Of a stretch of 64,000 bases of DNA, positions 9,868 to 19,135 are shown piece after piece. Position 1 is the first letter of the stretch. Each line of letters starts with the position of its first letter. The stretch lies in assembly GCA_963796915.1 (NCBI GenBank), contig CAWCNI010000004.1, forward strand, positions 310,001 through 374,000, written 5' to 3'. The notes beneath the pieces are model-generated. The model saw nothing but the letters and a program-made list of their open reading frames with translations, searched no databases and had not been told where the DNA came from. Made by a program: the position numbers and the translations under genes. This stretch comes from JAENWD01 sp963796915. Its GTDB lineage: Bacteria > Acidobacteriota > Vicinamibacteria > Vicinamibacterales > JAENWD01.

Positions 9868-9945
9868 ATGCGCTCAATTCTCCTGCTCGTCCTCGGCGTG
9901 CCCATCCCGCTCATCATCCTGATCGGAATGATGAGCCACTTTTGA
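9868..9945 (+). CDS. 25-residue hydrophobic microprotein
   Basis: The frame ATG 9868 to TGA 9943-9945 encodes a 25-residue peptide that starts MRSILLLVLGVPIP and ends GMMSHF. It is a single short transmembrane helix with a central Pro-Ile-Pro. A GAAAGGA sequence lies 8 bases before the ATG, and the next gene starts 9 bases after the stop, so it is well placed to be translated. Very short Pro-containing membrane peptides of this kind exist next to stress genes in other bacteria. Their role is unknown to me. The chance of an accidental frame cannot be excluded at this length. Confidence 0.6.
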   Translation: MRSILLLVLGVPIPLIILIGMMSHF

Positions 9946-9954
9946 GGTGACGTT

Positions 9955-10503
9955 ATGACCACCCGTCTCATCGCCAGGTTCATCGCCCACACCTCGACGG
10001 CCCTGCTCTTGTTGATCGGCTTGGCGGCCTCCTGCCGCGCACAGGGCACTGGGGTGACAGAAGTCGCTGCCGTAGATCGTGATTTCGTCGTCAAGACCGC
10101 GCAGGGCGGAAAACTGGAGGTCGAGCTGGCCAGTCTGGCGGAGAAGAAGACATCGAACAATAAGGTCCGCACGCTGGCCGCGAAGATTCACACCGACCAC
10201 GACCGCGCGAACACCGAGTTGCAGGCAGTCGCACGGCGGAAGGGGATCGCACTCGACACCGCCGACACAGCGGAAGGGACCGCACTCAAGACGAAGCTCT
10301 CGGGCCTGGAGGGAGACGCCTTCGACCGCGCGTACGTGGAGGCGATGGTCGCCGATCACCAGACTGACATCGCGGCATTCGAGCAGTATGCCAGCGACGG
10401 ACGGGACACGGACATCAAGGCGTTTGCTGCCAAGACGCTGCCGGCGCTCCGCACGCACCTCAGTCTGGCGCAGGCGGCGCGCGGCGACGCGCACTCCCAA
10501 TAG
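9955..10503 (+). CDS. DUF4142 (ferritin-like fold) exported protein, copy 1
   Basis: This 182-residue protein has a signal peptide (LLLIGLAASCRAQG; the Cys may be a lipobox) followed by a four-helix DUF4142 domain. Typical elements are DRDFVVKTAQGGKLEVELA, the HTDHDRAN motif and MVADHQTDIAAFE. The family is predicted to be periplasmic or outer-membrane associated and is often found with stress genes. Its biochemical role is not established. A close paralogue lies at 21576-22121 inside the island, alike over nearly the whole mature chain. A strong terminator hairpin follows the stop. Confidence 0.85.
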   Translation: MTTRLIARFIAHTSTALLLLIGLAASCRAQGTGVTEVAAVDRDFVVKTAQGGKLEVELASLAEKKTSNNKVRTLAAKIHTDHDRANTELQAVARRKGIALDTADTAEGTALKTKLSGLEGDAFDRAYVEAMVADHQTDIAAFEQYASDGRDTDIKAFAAKTLPALRTHLSLAQAARGDAHSQ

Positions 10504-10515
10504 TCAGCAACTCGA

Positions 10516-10542
10516 AGGGCAGCCGGGAAGACCGGCTGCCCT
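10516..10542. terminator. Bidirectional hairpin terminator
   Basis: An 11-bp perfect stem (AGGGCAGCCGG pairing with CCGGCTGCCCT) encloses a 5-base loop. It sits between the plus-strand DUF4142 gene and a convergent minus-strand gene, so it can serve both. There is no clear T-run. Confidence 0.7.
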
Positions 10543-10547
10543 GGCCG

Positions 10548-10736
10548 TCACCTGGCTTTCGCCGCTCGTCGCTTGGCGGGCGCCTTCGCGGCCTTGCCTT
10601 TGCGCCGTCCGACGCGTTCCGGCAGTTTCTTGCTGCCCGTCTCGCGATTCCATTCCTCGAACGTCTGGTTGGAGATCTTCCCTTCGACGAGCAGCTGTGC
10701 AAACTTCCTCCGCTGTGCCTGGCTCTTGAATGGCAT
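10548..10736 (-). CDS. Small basic protein of unknown function
   Basis: This 62-residue protein starts MPFKSQAQRRKFAQLL and contains SNQTFEEWNRETG, followed by a Lys/Arg/Ala-rich tail. Short proteins with this MPFKS-AQRRKF start and a degenerate EEW segment occur widely in bacterial and phage genomes, without a known activity. The basic tail suggests nucleic-acid contact, which is inference. The ATG at 10736 is chosen because a GGAG lies 8-9 bases upstream. The frame extends 16 more codons without a better start. Confidence 0.6.
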   Translation of the reverse strand: MPFKSQAQRRKFAQLLVEGKISNQTFEEWNRETGSKKLPERVGRRKGKAAKAPAKRRAAKAR

Positions 10737-10764
10737 GAGCACCGCTCCGTTTGCTGGCCGAGTC

Positions 10765-11265
10765 CTAGGTCCGCCGGACGACACTGATGTGCCCGTTGCG
10801 TTCGAGCACGCCGAGCAAGGCCTCGTCTATTCCGGCGATGTTGCCATTGAGGCGCAGATCCTCGAGGACGTCGTGCTCACTCAAGCGGTTGCGGCGCGCC
10901 GCTGCTTCGTCGATCACCCCGTCCCTGATCACGACATCGCTCTGCCCCTTGATCAGGATGCCGAGCCTGTGCGACCGGCGCGACCAGTACGCCAGAACCC
11001 GATGCAGGAGGACCAGGACGAACCCGCCGCCGAGCGTCGGAAAAAACGCAGCAGTGCCGTTCACGGCACGGGCCAGCATCGAGGCGAGAATGAATCCGAG
11101 AACGGCATCGAACGCCGTTTTCTGCGACAGGAATCTGCGGTCTCCGCAGCGGACGATGACCAGCGTCGCCGTGAAGACGATCACCCCGCGAAGGCTGATC
11201 TGAAGGAAGGTGAGGCCTGCCGCCTCGCGGCCCAGCCCGAGTAGCGCTTCGAGGTGTTCTGCCAT
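10765..11265 (-). CDS. DUF421 / YetF-like membrane protein
   Basis: This 166-residue protein has three N-terminal membrane segments (about residues 20-85) and a soluble C-terminal domain with GQSDVVIRDGVIDEAAARRNRLSEHDVLEDLRL, written here as the conserved DUF421 core around IRDG and SEHDVLEDLR. Family members are small inner-membrane proteins linked to sporulation or stress. Function is not established. ATG 11265 is preceded by GGAG at six bases. The upstream TTG at 11277 is less likely. Confidence 0.8.
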   Translation of the reverse strand: MAEHLEALLGLGREAAGLTFLQISLRGVIVFTATLVIVRCGDRRFLSQKTAFDAVLGFILASMLARAVNGTAAFFPTLGGGFVLVLLHRVLAYWSRRSHRLGILIKGQSDVVIRDGVIDEAAARRNRLSEHDVLEDLRLNGNIAGIDEALLGVLERNGHISVVRRT

Positions 11266-11326
11266 ACGGCGCTCCAATTTTCATTGGCCACCGAGCCGCG
11301 GCCAATGCCATGACTGTGGGTCTTGT

Positions 11327-12448
11327 TCAGGCGCCCTGTCGTTCGACCGCCATCCCCGCGCGGCGCGCGCTGGCCCAGTGCAGGAGCCGATCGAGCGGCC
11401 AGAAATTGACGATGCGGTCGTCAGGGACACTCGCCAGGATGGCGTGCGCGAGCGCGGTCTCGGCGTAACGCAACTGGCTGACCGCGTGCGCGTCGCTGTC
11501 GAGAGCAAACAGACAACCGGCGTCGACCGCCGCCCGGGCCAACGAATAGTCCAGATCCTGACGCGACGGGTCGCCGTCGATCTCGATGGCGACACCCTCT
11601 CGTGCCGCGGCCGCGAACACCCGCACCCAGTCCGCCGCGACGCCGGGCCTCGATCCGTATATTCGTCCCCGCGGGTGACCGAGGATGTGCACGCCAGGCG
11701 TGGAGACAGCCTCCAGCATCCGATTCGTCTGTGGCTTGGGGGAACGCAGCCCGGAGTGTGGCGCGGCCACGACGATGTCGAACAGCGGGCGCGCATCCTC
11801 GTCCACATCGACAGTGCCGTCGGCACGAATGTTCGCTTCGACGCCTTTGAGCAGTCGAAACCGGCCACTCCACCGGCTGTTGATGGCGTCGATCTGGCGA
11901 TGCTGCTCGGCGAAGCGCTCGAGCGACACGCCGCGGGCTATCGGGAGTCCGGCCGAATGGTCTGTCACGGCCGCATACGTGTAGCCTCTGCTTCGGCAAC
12001 CTTCGACGATGCTGTCGAGGGTCTGGGAGCCGTCGCTCCACGTCGAGTGCATCTGCAGGTCGCCGCGATACCGGCTGGCAGCCGCCCGGTGTTCTTTCAG
12101 GACACGATGCACGAACGCATGGCTGAGGAAGTGCCCGCGCAGACCGCGCCGGCGCTCGACATCCTCGCGTGCCCCGCTCGCGTCGATCGCGCGTTCAACA
12201 GTCGGCGAGCTGCCGCTCTGGAGAACCTCCTGAATGATCCTGGTGGACGCCGGGCCGATCCGCGGAATGCGTTCGAGGGTGCCGTCGGCATGCAGGAGTG
12301 ACGTGATCGGCTCCTGCAGATCGCGAACGGCCGCCGCGGCCTGCTTGTAGCCCCACTGACGCTGCGCGGAGTCCTGCGCCGCAGCCATGTCGCGCAGGGC
12401 GCCGGCGACGGTCGCATTGACGTCGCTTCCGTCAGGCCACTGCACCAT
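11327..12448 (-). CDS. PolX-like protein with helix-hairpin-helix and PHP phosphoesterase domains
   Basis: The 373-residue protein has a helical N-terminus with a helix-hairpin-helix segment (RIPRIGPASTRIIQEVLQSG, about residues 56-75) and a C-terminal PHP metal-dependent phosphoesterase. PHP metal ligands are visible in GDLQMHSTWSDG, VTDHS, KGVEANI, LGHPRG and LDSDAH. The arrangement matches the flanks of bacterial family-X DNA polymerase, whose PHP domain is a 3'-5' exonuclease, but the protein is about 200 residues shorter and the catalytic polymerase palm is missing. It may be a stand-alone repair nuclease. The start was set at ATG 12448; a longer frame reaches 12481. Confidence 0.75.
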   Translation of the reverse strand: MVQWPDGSDVNATVAGALRDMAAAQDSAQRQWGYKQAAAAVRDLQEPITSLLHADGTLERIPRIGPASTRIIQEVLQSGSSPTVERAIDASGAREDVERRRGLRGHFLSHAFVHRVLKEHRAAASRYRGDLQMHSTWSDGSQTLDSIVEGCRSRGYTYAAVTDHSAGLPIARGVSLERFAEQHRQIDAINSRWSGRFRLLKGVEANIRADGTVDVDEDARPLFDIVVAAPHSGLRSPKPQTNRMLEAVSTPGVHILGHPRGRIYGSRPGVAADWVRVFAAAAREGVAIEIDGDPSRQDLDYSLARAAVDAGCLFALDSDAHAVSQLRYAETALAHAILASVPDDRIVNFWPLDRLLHWASARRAGMAVERQGA

Positions 12449-12756
12449 GATCGGCCCGCCCTGCCGGCACCCATCGCGCATGTCGGAGGAGATGCCTCCG
12501 ACTGGATGAGATGTCGCCGAGCGCTGAGGTGGTTGTGTCCATGCGATCCGTCCAGTCGAGACGGAAGCACGGCCCGTACCGTTCGGGCTCGACTGTCGCC
12601 AACGCCCGAGTACCGCCGAACAGGTCGGAGGTCAGAAGATGCGGGCAGCGGGGCCGTGTCGCGCAGCGTCTGGCCGTTGCCGTCGATTTGTACAGCGGGT
12701 CGCTGATTACCCGATGGAAAGGTCAGCCAGGGCCGGTCAGAGGAGTGGCGGGGCCT
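12449..12756. other. Intergenic region with one short hairpin
   Basis: About 308 bases separate two minus-strand genes. I see no gene. An 8-bp perfect inverted repeat (GTCGGAGG and CCTCCGAC, 5-base loop) lies at 12482-12502, just upstream of the PHP gene, and could be a leader structure or an intergenic terminator. Confidence 0.4.
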
Positions 12757-14031
12757 TCACCGAAGGCGATCAAACGTGAACAGGCGATGGTCACTCGACT
12801 CGCGACCCTGCCAATGTTCCAGCAGCAGCCGCGCTGCCAGGAAGCCGAAGGTCATGCCGTTTCCCCCGTAGCCGAGGGCGAACAGATGTCGCGGATAGCG
12901 CCGATGAGGGCCGATATACGGCAGTCCGTCCGGAGTGCTGGCAAACACGCCTTCCCAGCCGTATTCAAGCGGAAGTGCTGACGCGCCGGGCAGCAGCCTC
13001 ATGAAGTCTGCATGAAGCTCGCGAGCCGCTTCAGCAAAGCGGGACTGCCGGCGAGTGCCTCGTCGAATCGGCCGGTCGGCTCCGCCGAGCAGCAGGCGGC
13101 CGTCCGGCGCCCAGCGGGCGTAGTGATACGGACTGTCAGTGTCCCACGCCATGACGTCGTCGAAGGGCAGCTCGGCACGTCGGCGTGGACTGACAGGACG
13201 CGTCGCCAGCACGTAGGTGTGATTCATGTGAAACCGCCCGGCCAGCGGCTTGAAGTAGCGGGTGGCGTAGCCGGTGGCGACGATGACGGTCCTCGCCTCG
13301 ACGCTGCCGCGTCCGGCATGCACGCGCACTCCGGTTGAAGTCGGACTGATTCGTGACACCGGCGACGACTCGAAGATCTCCGCGCCATCCTGCCTCGCCG
13401 CGCCGAGAAGGCCGAGGCAAGCCCTGTAGGGATCGAGCTGCGCGTTGCCGCCGGTGCGTATCGCTCCGTATCCGTCGATACCGGCCGCGCGTCGGAGTGC
13501 CTCACGGTCCAGCCACACCCCGGCGAAGCCAGCCTTAGCCCGGCGCTCGTGCTCGGCGCGCAGCGGCCCGGCGTCCTCGCGCCGCGCAGCGAAATAGAGG
13601 GCGTCCCGGCGGCGAAAATCGCAGGCGATGCGTTGACGCGTCAGCAGCGAGGCCAGGCCGCGCGCCGACTGGTGACAGAGCTGCCAGATTCTCCCGGCCG
13701 CAGCACGTCCGTACAGCCGGGCGAGATCCAGCAGGCCGCGATCGGGGTCCTTCAGCAGCAGAGCGGTACTCACCGCCGTGCTCCCGGCGCCGACGTGCCC
13801 AGCCTCCACCAGCGCTACGGCGATGCCGGCAGCGGCGAACAGCGCGGCGATCGTGGCGCCCGTTATCCCTCCGCCGACGATGGCGACGTCGGCACAGTGA
13901 TGGCCGTGCAAGCTCTGGTATAGCCGCCTGGGAGGCGAGCCTGCGAGCCAGAACCCATCGGTGACTGGCAGTTGTCGAATGCTCGAGATCGAGCTGGCGC
14001 TCGCCTTGCTAGGCACTAACGCATGAGTCAT
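12757..14031 (-). CDS. FAD-dependent oxidoreductase of the DAO family
   Basis: This 424-residue protein has the FAD dinucleotide-binding motif ADVAIVGGGITGATIAALFA (about residues 47-66) and the DAO C-terminal signature GYGGNGMTFGFLAARLL (about 390-406), where the flavin is closed over. Family members oxidise amines or secondary amino acids. The substrate is not evident. The start codon ATG is at 14029-14031 on the minus strand and shares the palindrome CATG with the start of the divergent neighbour, so the two genes have no intergenic space. The neighbour is a homologue with an added Rieske domain. Confidence 0.8.
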   Translation of the reverse strand: MTHALVPSKASASSISSIRQLPVTDGFWLAGSPPRRLYQSLHGHHCADVAIVGGGITGATIAALFAAAGIAVALVEAGHVGAGSTAVSTALLLKDPDRGLLDLARLYGRAAAGRIWQLCHQSARGLASLLTRQRIACDFRRRDALYFAARREDAGPLRAEHERRAKAGFAGVWLDREALRRAAGIDGYGAIRTGGNAQLDPYRACLGLLGAARQDGAEIFESSPVSRISPTSTGVRVHAGRGSVEARTVIVATGYATRYFKPLAGRFHMNHTYVLATRPVSPRRRAELPFDDVMAWDTDSPYHYARWAPDGRLLLGGADRPIRRGTRRQSRFAEAARELHADFMRLLPGASALPLEYGWEGVFASTPDGLPYIGPHRRYPRHLFALGYGGNGMTFGFLAARLLLEHWQGRESSDHRLFTFDRLR

Positions 14032-15577
14032 GGTTCACAAGTTCGTGCAGACACCTTGCCGGTACTGGACGGACACGGCGTCGCTTCCCACTTTCCGGAG
14101 CCTCGAGACGCCTCTTCGAGCTGACGTCGTGGTCATCGGCGGAGGCATCACCGGCCTGACGGCGGCGTACCTGTTGAGGGCAGCGGGGAAGTCAGTGGTG
14201 GTGCTGGAACGGGGCCGCTGCGCCATGGTGGACAGCGGGCATACCAGTGCGCACCTGACCATGGTCACCGATGCCAGGCTGACAGAGCTGGAACGCAGGT
14301 TCGGCAAAACGCACGCGCAGGCGGCGTGGGATGCGGGACTGGCGGCCATCGGGCAGATTGACGAGATCGTGCGCAGCAACGCCATCAGCTGCGGCTTCGA
14401 CTGGGTGCCTGGCTATCTCCACGTTCCGCTGGCGCTCCAGAGCCCCGGCGCAGACGCGAAGAATGACGCCGACGTGGCAAGCCTACAGGCCGACGCCAAG
14501 CTGGCCGTCGAGTTGGGATTTGATGCCACGTTCGTTGATTCCGTCCCGACTGTCGATCGCCCGGGCATTCGTTTCGGGGATCAGGCGCGCTTTCATCCGC
14601 GCGCGTATCTCGCCGGCTTGGCGACGGCCCTCCGCGACGCCGGAGTCCATATCTACGAGCACAGCGGCGCGGAGGAATTCTGCGCCGACCCGCTCAGCGT
14701 CACCGCGAATGGCGTCACCATACCCTGCGACGACATCGTCGTCGCGACGCACAACCCGGTGGTCGGGGTGATGGGCATGACCTCGGCGTCGCTCTTTCAG
14801 ACCAAGCTGGCGCTCTACACGAGTTATGTCGTGGCGGGCCGGGTCGCCCGCGGCACGGTGCCCGACGCGCTGTTCTGGGACACCGCGACTGCGTACAACT
14901 ACTTGCGCCTCGAGCCGCACCGGGACTTCGATCTGGTGATCTTCGGCGGGCAGGATCACAAGACGGGACAAGCGGACGACACTGCGGCGTGCTTCGAAAA
15001 GCTCGAAGTAGCACTGGCGTCGCGAGTGCCGGGCGTCACGGTGACGCATCGGTGGTCCGGCCAGGTGATCGAGACGCCAGATGCGCTGCCGTACATCGGG
15101 AAGATGGCAGACCACCAGTATGCCGCGACAGGGTTTGGCGGCAACGGCCTGACCTTCGGCACGCTCGGCGGCATGATGATGGCCGACGCGATCCTCGAGC
15201 GCGCCAACCCGTGGAGCGACCTGTTCGACACGAGCCGGCGCGCGATTACCCGTGGCCTGGTCGACTACGTCAAGGAGAACTCGGACTACCCGTACTACCT
15301 GCTCCGTGACCGGTTTGCCGGAGGCGACGGCTCGCTGCGATCGATCAAGCGGGGGAGCGGCAAGGTCGTGGAGCGCCACGGACAGCGTGTCGCCGCCCAT
15401 CGGCGAGAGGACGGGTCCGTCGTGCTCAGATCTGCCGTCTGCACGCACCTTGGCTGCACGGTGGCGTGGAACACGGCGGAACGCACGTGGGACTGCCCAT
15501 GTCACGGCTCGAGGTTCAGCCCCGAGGGCGACGTCATTTCCGGTCCCGCCGAGTCGCCGCTCGAGAAGATCGAATAG
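14030..15577 (+). CDS. FAD-dependent oxidoreductase with C-terminal Rieske [2Fe-2S] domain
   Basis: This 515-residue fusion joins a DAO-type flavoprotein (about residues 1-400; VVVIGGGITGLTAAYLL and FGGNGLTFGTLGGMM) to a Rieske domain (about 425-510). The Rieske ligands are in CTHLGCTVAWN and CPCHGSRFS, the standard Cys-x-His plus Cys-x2-His pairs. This architecture occurs in uncharacterised bacterial oxidoreductases in which the flavin probably passes electrons to or from the cluster. It is divergent from a shorter homologue without the Rieske part. It ends 9 bases from a convergent gene. Confidence 0.85.
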   Translation: MVHKFVQTPCRYWTDTASLPTFRSLETPLRADVVVIGGGITGLTAAYLLRAAGKSVVVLERGRCAMVDSGHTSAHLTMVTDARLTELERRFGKTHAQAAWDAGLAAIGQIDEIVRSNAISCGFDWVPGYLHVPLALQSPGADAKNDADVASLQADAKLAVELGFDATFVDSVPTVDRPGIRFGDQARFHPRAYLAGLATALRDAGVHIYEHSGAEEFCADPLSVTANGVTIPCDDIVVATHNPVVGVMGMTSASLFQTKLALYTSYVVAGRVARGTVPDALFWDTATAYNYLRLEPHRDFDLVIFGGQDHKTGQADDTAACFEKLEVALASRVPGVTVTHRWSGQVIETPDALPYIGKMADHQYAATGFGGNGLTFGTLGGMMMADAILERANPWSDLFDTSRRAITRGLVDYVKENSDYPYYLLRDRFAGGDGSLRSIKRGSGKVVERHGQRVAAHRREDGSVVLRSAVCTHLGCTVAWNTAERTWDCPCHGSRFSPEGDVISGPAESPLEKIE

Positions 15578-15586
15578 CTGCGGGCG

Positions 15587-17714
15587 TTACTCTCCGGACA
15601 CGGCGACGAGTCGCATGTCGGCCAGCGCAAGACCCAGATTGCGTGGATCCGTGCCGGTGCCCGTGTCCAGCGGCGAGGCTGGCGTCTCGACGCGGACCTG
15701 CAGCGACAGGTCAGGGCCGGCCGCCAGCGCGGCACGCGGGATGACCAGACGGCGCTCGCTCAGTGACGACGTGCCGACGAAGCGCCACGTGTCCAGTGGG
15801 AGACCATTGGCCAGCCACGTGACGTCCTGATGCCCGACAGACGGCGGCACGAAGGCCGTGACCCGCGCGATGAGCTCGAGCGGCGTGTTCAGCGGATTGT
15901 CGACGCGGAGGACCATATGAGCCACGCGTTCTGACGTCCACGCGCCCCAGCGATCGGGTCGATGCCAGCCAAGCTGAAGATAGGGCTGGCCGCCGCCGCT
16001 ACGTGCCAAAGTGAATCGTGTCGCCGATCCGGTATGCCGGCGCCGGTCCAGGCCGTCGCCAGGCCGCGGCATCCCACAGCGCGCCGCGGATCTCGTAGGC
16101 CGTGAGGCCGGCCACGGACCTCGACTCCCAGAAGGTGTGTTTCCAGACATAGTTGTTGAAACGGCGCGGGCGGTCCGGCGCGCCGGCGCCGGCCGGCACG
16201 CCGTGAGAAGGCGTGCACGCCTCAGCTGCCGCGCACAACGTCGCACCGACGTCGAGCAGGTGGACGGCAGCGGGCTCGTGACGCAGCGATCCACGGCTGT
16301 GTCGGCGCTTGAGCAGGAACACCGGATTGGCGGCGCCGGCCAGATGCGCCCATTCACCCGCGTCACCGGCGTCAGCGGGTGTGTCGTAGACGCCGGGGTT
16401 GAGCCCGTGGTCCGCGAGGACAAGGATCACCGCCTCGTCGTAGAGGCCTTCAGATTTCAGCCGCTCGAGCAATCTGGCGACTGCCGCGAGGCTGCAGGCG
16501 GCCTGGGCAGGCAAGCGTCCGAGTGAACTGGACTCGACGCTGTGACAGTCCTCGCCGAGGACGTACGGCGTGTGCGTGGAGAAGACGTGGATGAACTTCA
16601 GCGTCGGTGTGCCGTCGTTCAGTGAGAGGCGTCGCGTCATCTCGTCCAGCAGTCGATTGCCGTCGAGCACGCGGTTGGTCTCCCTCGGTGCCTGTCCCCA
16701 GCCCGACACCAGCCAGTTGCCGTCGTCGTAGATCCAGCGCTTGACGTGGATCGGCGCCAGGCGGAACAGCGAGAGATCCAGGAGTTGTGCGCCTTCGCGG
16801 CGGAGTTGCGCTGCTGCGGACCGCAACAGCGGCGCGGCCGCGCTGCAGGTGTGGATGCCCGAGGGGCAGAGGCCTTCGATCGGATTGATCAACGTGGTGT
16901 CGTAGCCGGCGCCGGCGAAGGCACTCATGAACGAGCGGTGCACGATCGCGTTCTCGAAGTAGTCGGGCAGGTCGCCAGAAGGATCGGCCATTTCGCCGGA
17001 GTGGATGGCCGGCAGGCTGAGGAACGTCGTCGGTGCCACGCCGGCAGTGTCGCGATAAAACTGAAACCCCTCGAAGGATTGCGACAGTGCGGGATGTTGA
17101 GCGAAGACGTCCTCGGCCACCGTGGCCTGCAATCCGTCCAGCAGGATGACCAGCACGTTCCTGTGCGGGGAGAAATCGAATACCGAAGACAGGTCCTGGC
17201 CGGTCGCGTTGGAGGTGCGAGGCGCGTCGCTCATCGCGACGCTCGCGGCCGTGGTGATGCACGAACCGATGTTGAGGACCAGGAACAGCACGGTCGCGAC
17301 GCGAGGCCGGCTCCTGATCGCCAGGGCGAGCAGCACAGTGGCCGCCACCACGACAGGCAGTTGCCAGATGCCGAGCGCCGGGTGAAAGTCGAGAGGGGCT
17401 TCCTGCCCGTTCAGAGCGGCCATCCGCCCGCCGAGAAAATAGGCGTGGCCCCAGCCGATCAGTCCGAGTGCGCCGAGCGTGCTGGCGACTGCCGCGCGGC
17501 TTCTGACCGGGAGGGCCATCAGCATCAGGCGTGTGGCGGCGAGGCCGGCACAGACCGCGATGATGCCTGAGAGGACAAGCTGCCAGGGCGCCGAGTAGAA
17601 CTCCGCCCGGTTGCCGGCCCATATGGTCAGCGGCAGATGGACGCAGATCAGGCCGAAGTCAAACAGCGCCGCGAGGAGAGCCAGGCGCGTCCAGTCGACG
17701 CTGCGTGCCTTCAC
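15587..17714 (-). CDS. Membrane-anchored sulfatase/alkaline-phosphatase-superfamily protein (one-base frameshift near 16003)
   Basis: The N-terminal part has about five transmembrane segments (residues 10-165) followed by an alkaline-phosphatase-like hydrolase domain. RNVLVILLDGLQATV gives the first metal site, PTTFLSLPAIHSG the likely nucleophile region and LADHGLNPG the second metal site. This layout resembles phosphoglycerol or phosphoethanolamine transferases of the LtaS/EptA type, acting on the outer face of the inner membrane. The first frame stops at 15999, but removing one base near 16003 joins it to 135 further residues (GQPYLQLGWHRPDRWG onward) forming a beta-rich C-terminal domain. 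I annotate the joined gene. A true truncation is the alternative. Confidence 0.65.
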
Positions 17715-18061
17715 CGAGACCTTCCGCCCGTGCCGTCCCCTGAATCAGTCGCTGCCGCCATGTGGCTGTATAGCGTGCTGCGGCGGATTCGACAAGTCAA
17801 CCAATTGACGCGTCGCGTTCTCAATGGCGAGCAACGCTGATCACGCGGTCTCGATTGAGGCCGTTACGGCGAGCACGCCCGCTTACGATGCCGACGTCGG
17901 GTCGTCGTGCAAGTAACCCGCGCCTTCCAGCCAGAGGTCCGTGCGCGTCAGCGCATCGATCATCATCGGTCGCCGGACCGTCACCTTGGCCACCAACGTC
18001 GGGTGCTGTCAGTGTCGCTTCAGGCCCCCACACCCATGGGCCCACTGACGGAGCCAGCGTC

Positions 18062-18371
18062 ATGTCCGTGAGTGCCGAGCGACGTCGCTCAATGAAGCGT
18101 CTCTGCGCGGTCGCGTTGGCCTATTTCGGACTCGTGGTGTTTGTGTATGGGACCTACGTCTGGTATTCCTACGACTTTAGCCGACCTCATCACGCAGTCC
18201 CAGGCGAGGGCCGCGTTTACTCTTCGCGTACACACGGCAGCGTGGTGTACCTCACGGCGAAAGAAGCCATCTGGCTACGAGCTGTTGGCCTTCGGATTCT
18301 GCTGCGGAATGGCTGGTGTGTGGATCGGCTGCAAACTCGCGAGGGCGACTGTTGAGTCGTCCAAGCCGTAA
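18062..18371 (+). CDS. Small two-helix membrane protein (one-base frameshift near 18276)
   Basis: About 102 residues. The first helix is AVALAYFGLVVFVYGTYVWY and the second, in a frame shifted by one base, is ELLAFGFCCGMAGVWIGCKL. Between them a polar loop reads GRVYSSRTHGSVVYLTAKEA. The paired helices and the contiguous loop make one gene with one surplus base near 18276 more plausible than two unrelated frames. No function can be given. The start may be ATG 18062 or 18092; neither has a good ribosome-binding site. Confidence 0.45.
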
Positions 18372-18543
18372 CGAAGTTGTCGTGACAGCGTAGACGAACC
18401 GTCGGGGCGGCCACTGACCAGAGGGGCGCTGACTCGACACGCTGGGCGATCGGAGGTTCCGCATGCTCGCCGGCGCGCGGCGAGGTCTGTCCCTGTGGCT
18501 GGTATACTTGAATGCCGCGGTTTGCCGCGGAGCCTACCATCCA

Positions 18544-18632
18544 GCCGGAATGGCGGAACTGGCAGACGCGCCGGACTCAAAATCCGGTTCACCGCAAGGT
18601 GAGTGTGGGTTCGACCCCCTCTTCCGGCACCA
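18544..18632 (+). tRNA. tRNA-Leu (anticodon CAA)
   Basis: The acceptor stem GCCGGAA pairs with TTCCGGC, followed by encoded ACCA. The anticodon stem-loop CCGGA-CTCAAAA-TCCGG gives anticodon CAA (reads UUG). A class II variable arm (GGTTCACCGCAAGGTGAGT region) precedes GGTTCGACC of the T arm. Its 3' 61 bases are repeated exactly at 49473-49533, so this gene appears to be the attachment site of an integrated element. Confidence 0.97.
18572..18632 (+). repeat. 61-bp direct repeat, left copy (attL core within tRNA-Leu)
   Basis: From the anticodon stem to the terminal CCA this segment is identical to 49473-49533, same orientation. The identity ends exactly after CCA. Duplication of a tRNA 3' end is the standard footprint of site-specific integration by tyrosine recombinases. 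Confidence 0.9.
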
Positions 18633-18688
18633 TGGAATCAGCCACTTACGGCTCTCGCTTCAAGCGGCGCTTTGCGCTGCGACACAGC

Positions 18689-18713
18689 CGGCTGACAACG
18701 GCTGACAATCGGC
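18689..18713 (+). repeat. Double CGGCTGACAA repeat inside the left island end (possible recombinase arm site)
   Basis: Two tandem copies of CGGCTGACAA(T) followed by CGGC lie 57 bases inside the left att copy. The same double motif, with one extra T, occurs at 49350-49375 just inside the right end and in the same orientation. Confidence 0.5.
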
Positions 18714-19135
18714 TCGAGTGCATGTGAATTGATCCAGTTGGCTCGGGTTCGGGCTCAAGGGAGCCAGCCAGAGCTGCGTGTGCAGGATGCGATTGCGCTC
18801 AGTCGCTGCCTTCTCCGCAGCCGACTTGCAGGCCTTCATCCCGGCGCCATCTGCCTCGAAGCCATAGGTGGCACCATGGCAAACAGCGCCTCAAGCAACT
18901 CGAGTTTCGGTCTGAACACCCCAGTGTCAGGCCACTCGGAACGAGCCCGATGATCACGTCGATGCCAAGTGGTCGTTAGGAAGCACCTATTCTGCCTCGT
19001 GCGACCGCCGACCGTTTCCGGCACGGGCCGCCGCGCGCAGTACCCCGCTCCGAGTGTGGCTCGTCTGAGCCGTGACGCCCGACGGTCCTGCTCGCTCCAG
19101 CCACGGTCGACGAGCGCCCGCGTGTGGGCGCCGTG
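18714..19135. other. Gene-free region at the island's left end
   Basis: I see no credible gene. An integrase would be expected here in a typical island; none of the open frames shows tyrosine-recombinase residues (R...HxxR...Y). Confidence 0.5.
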
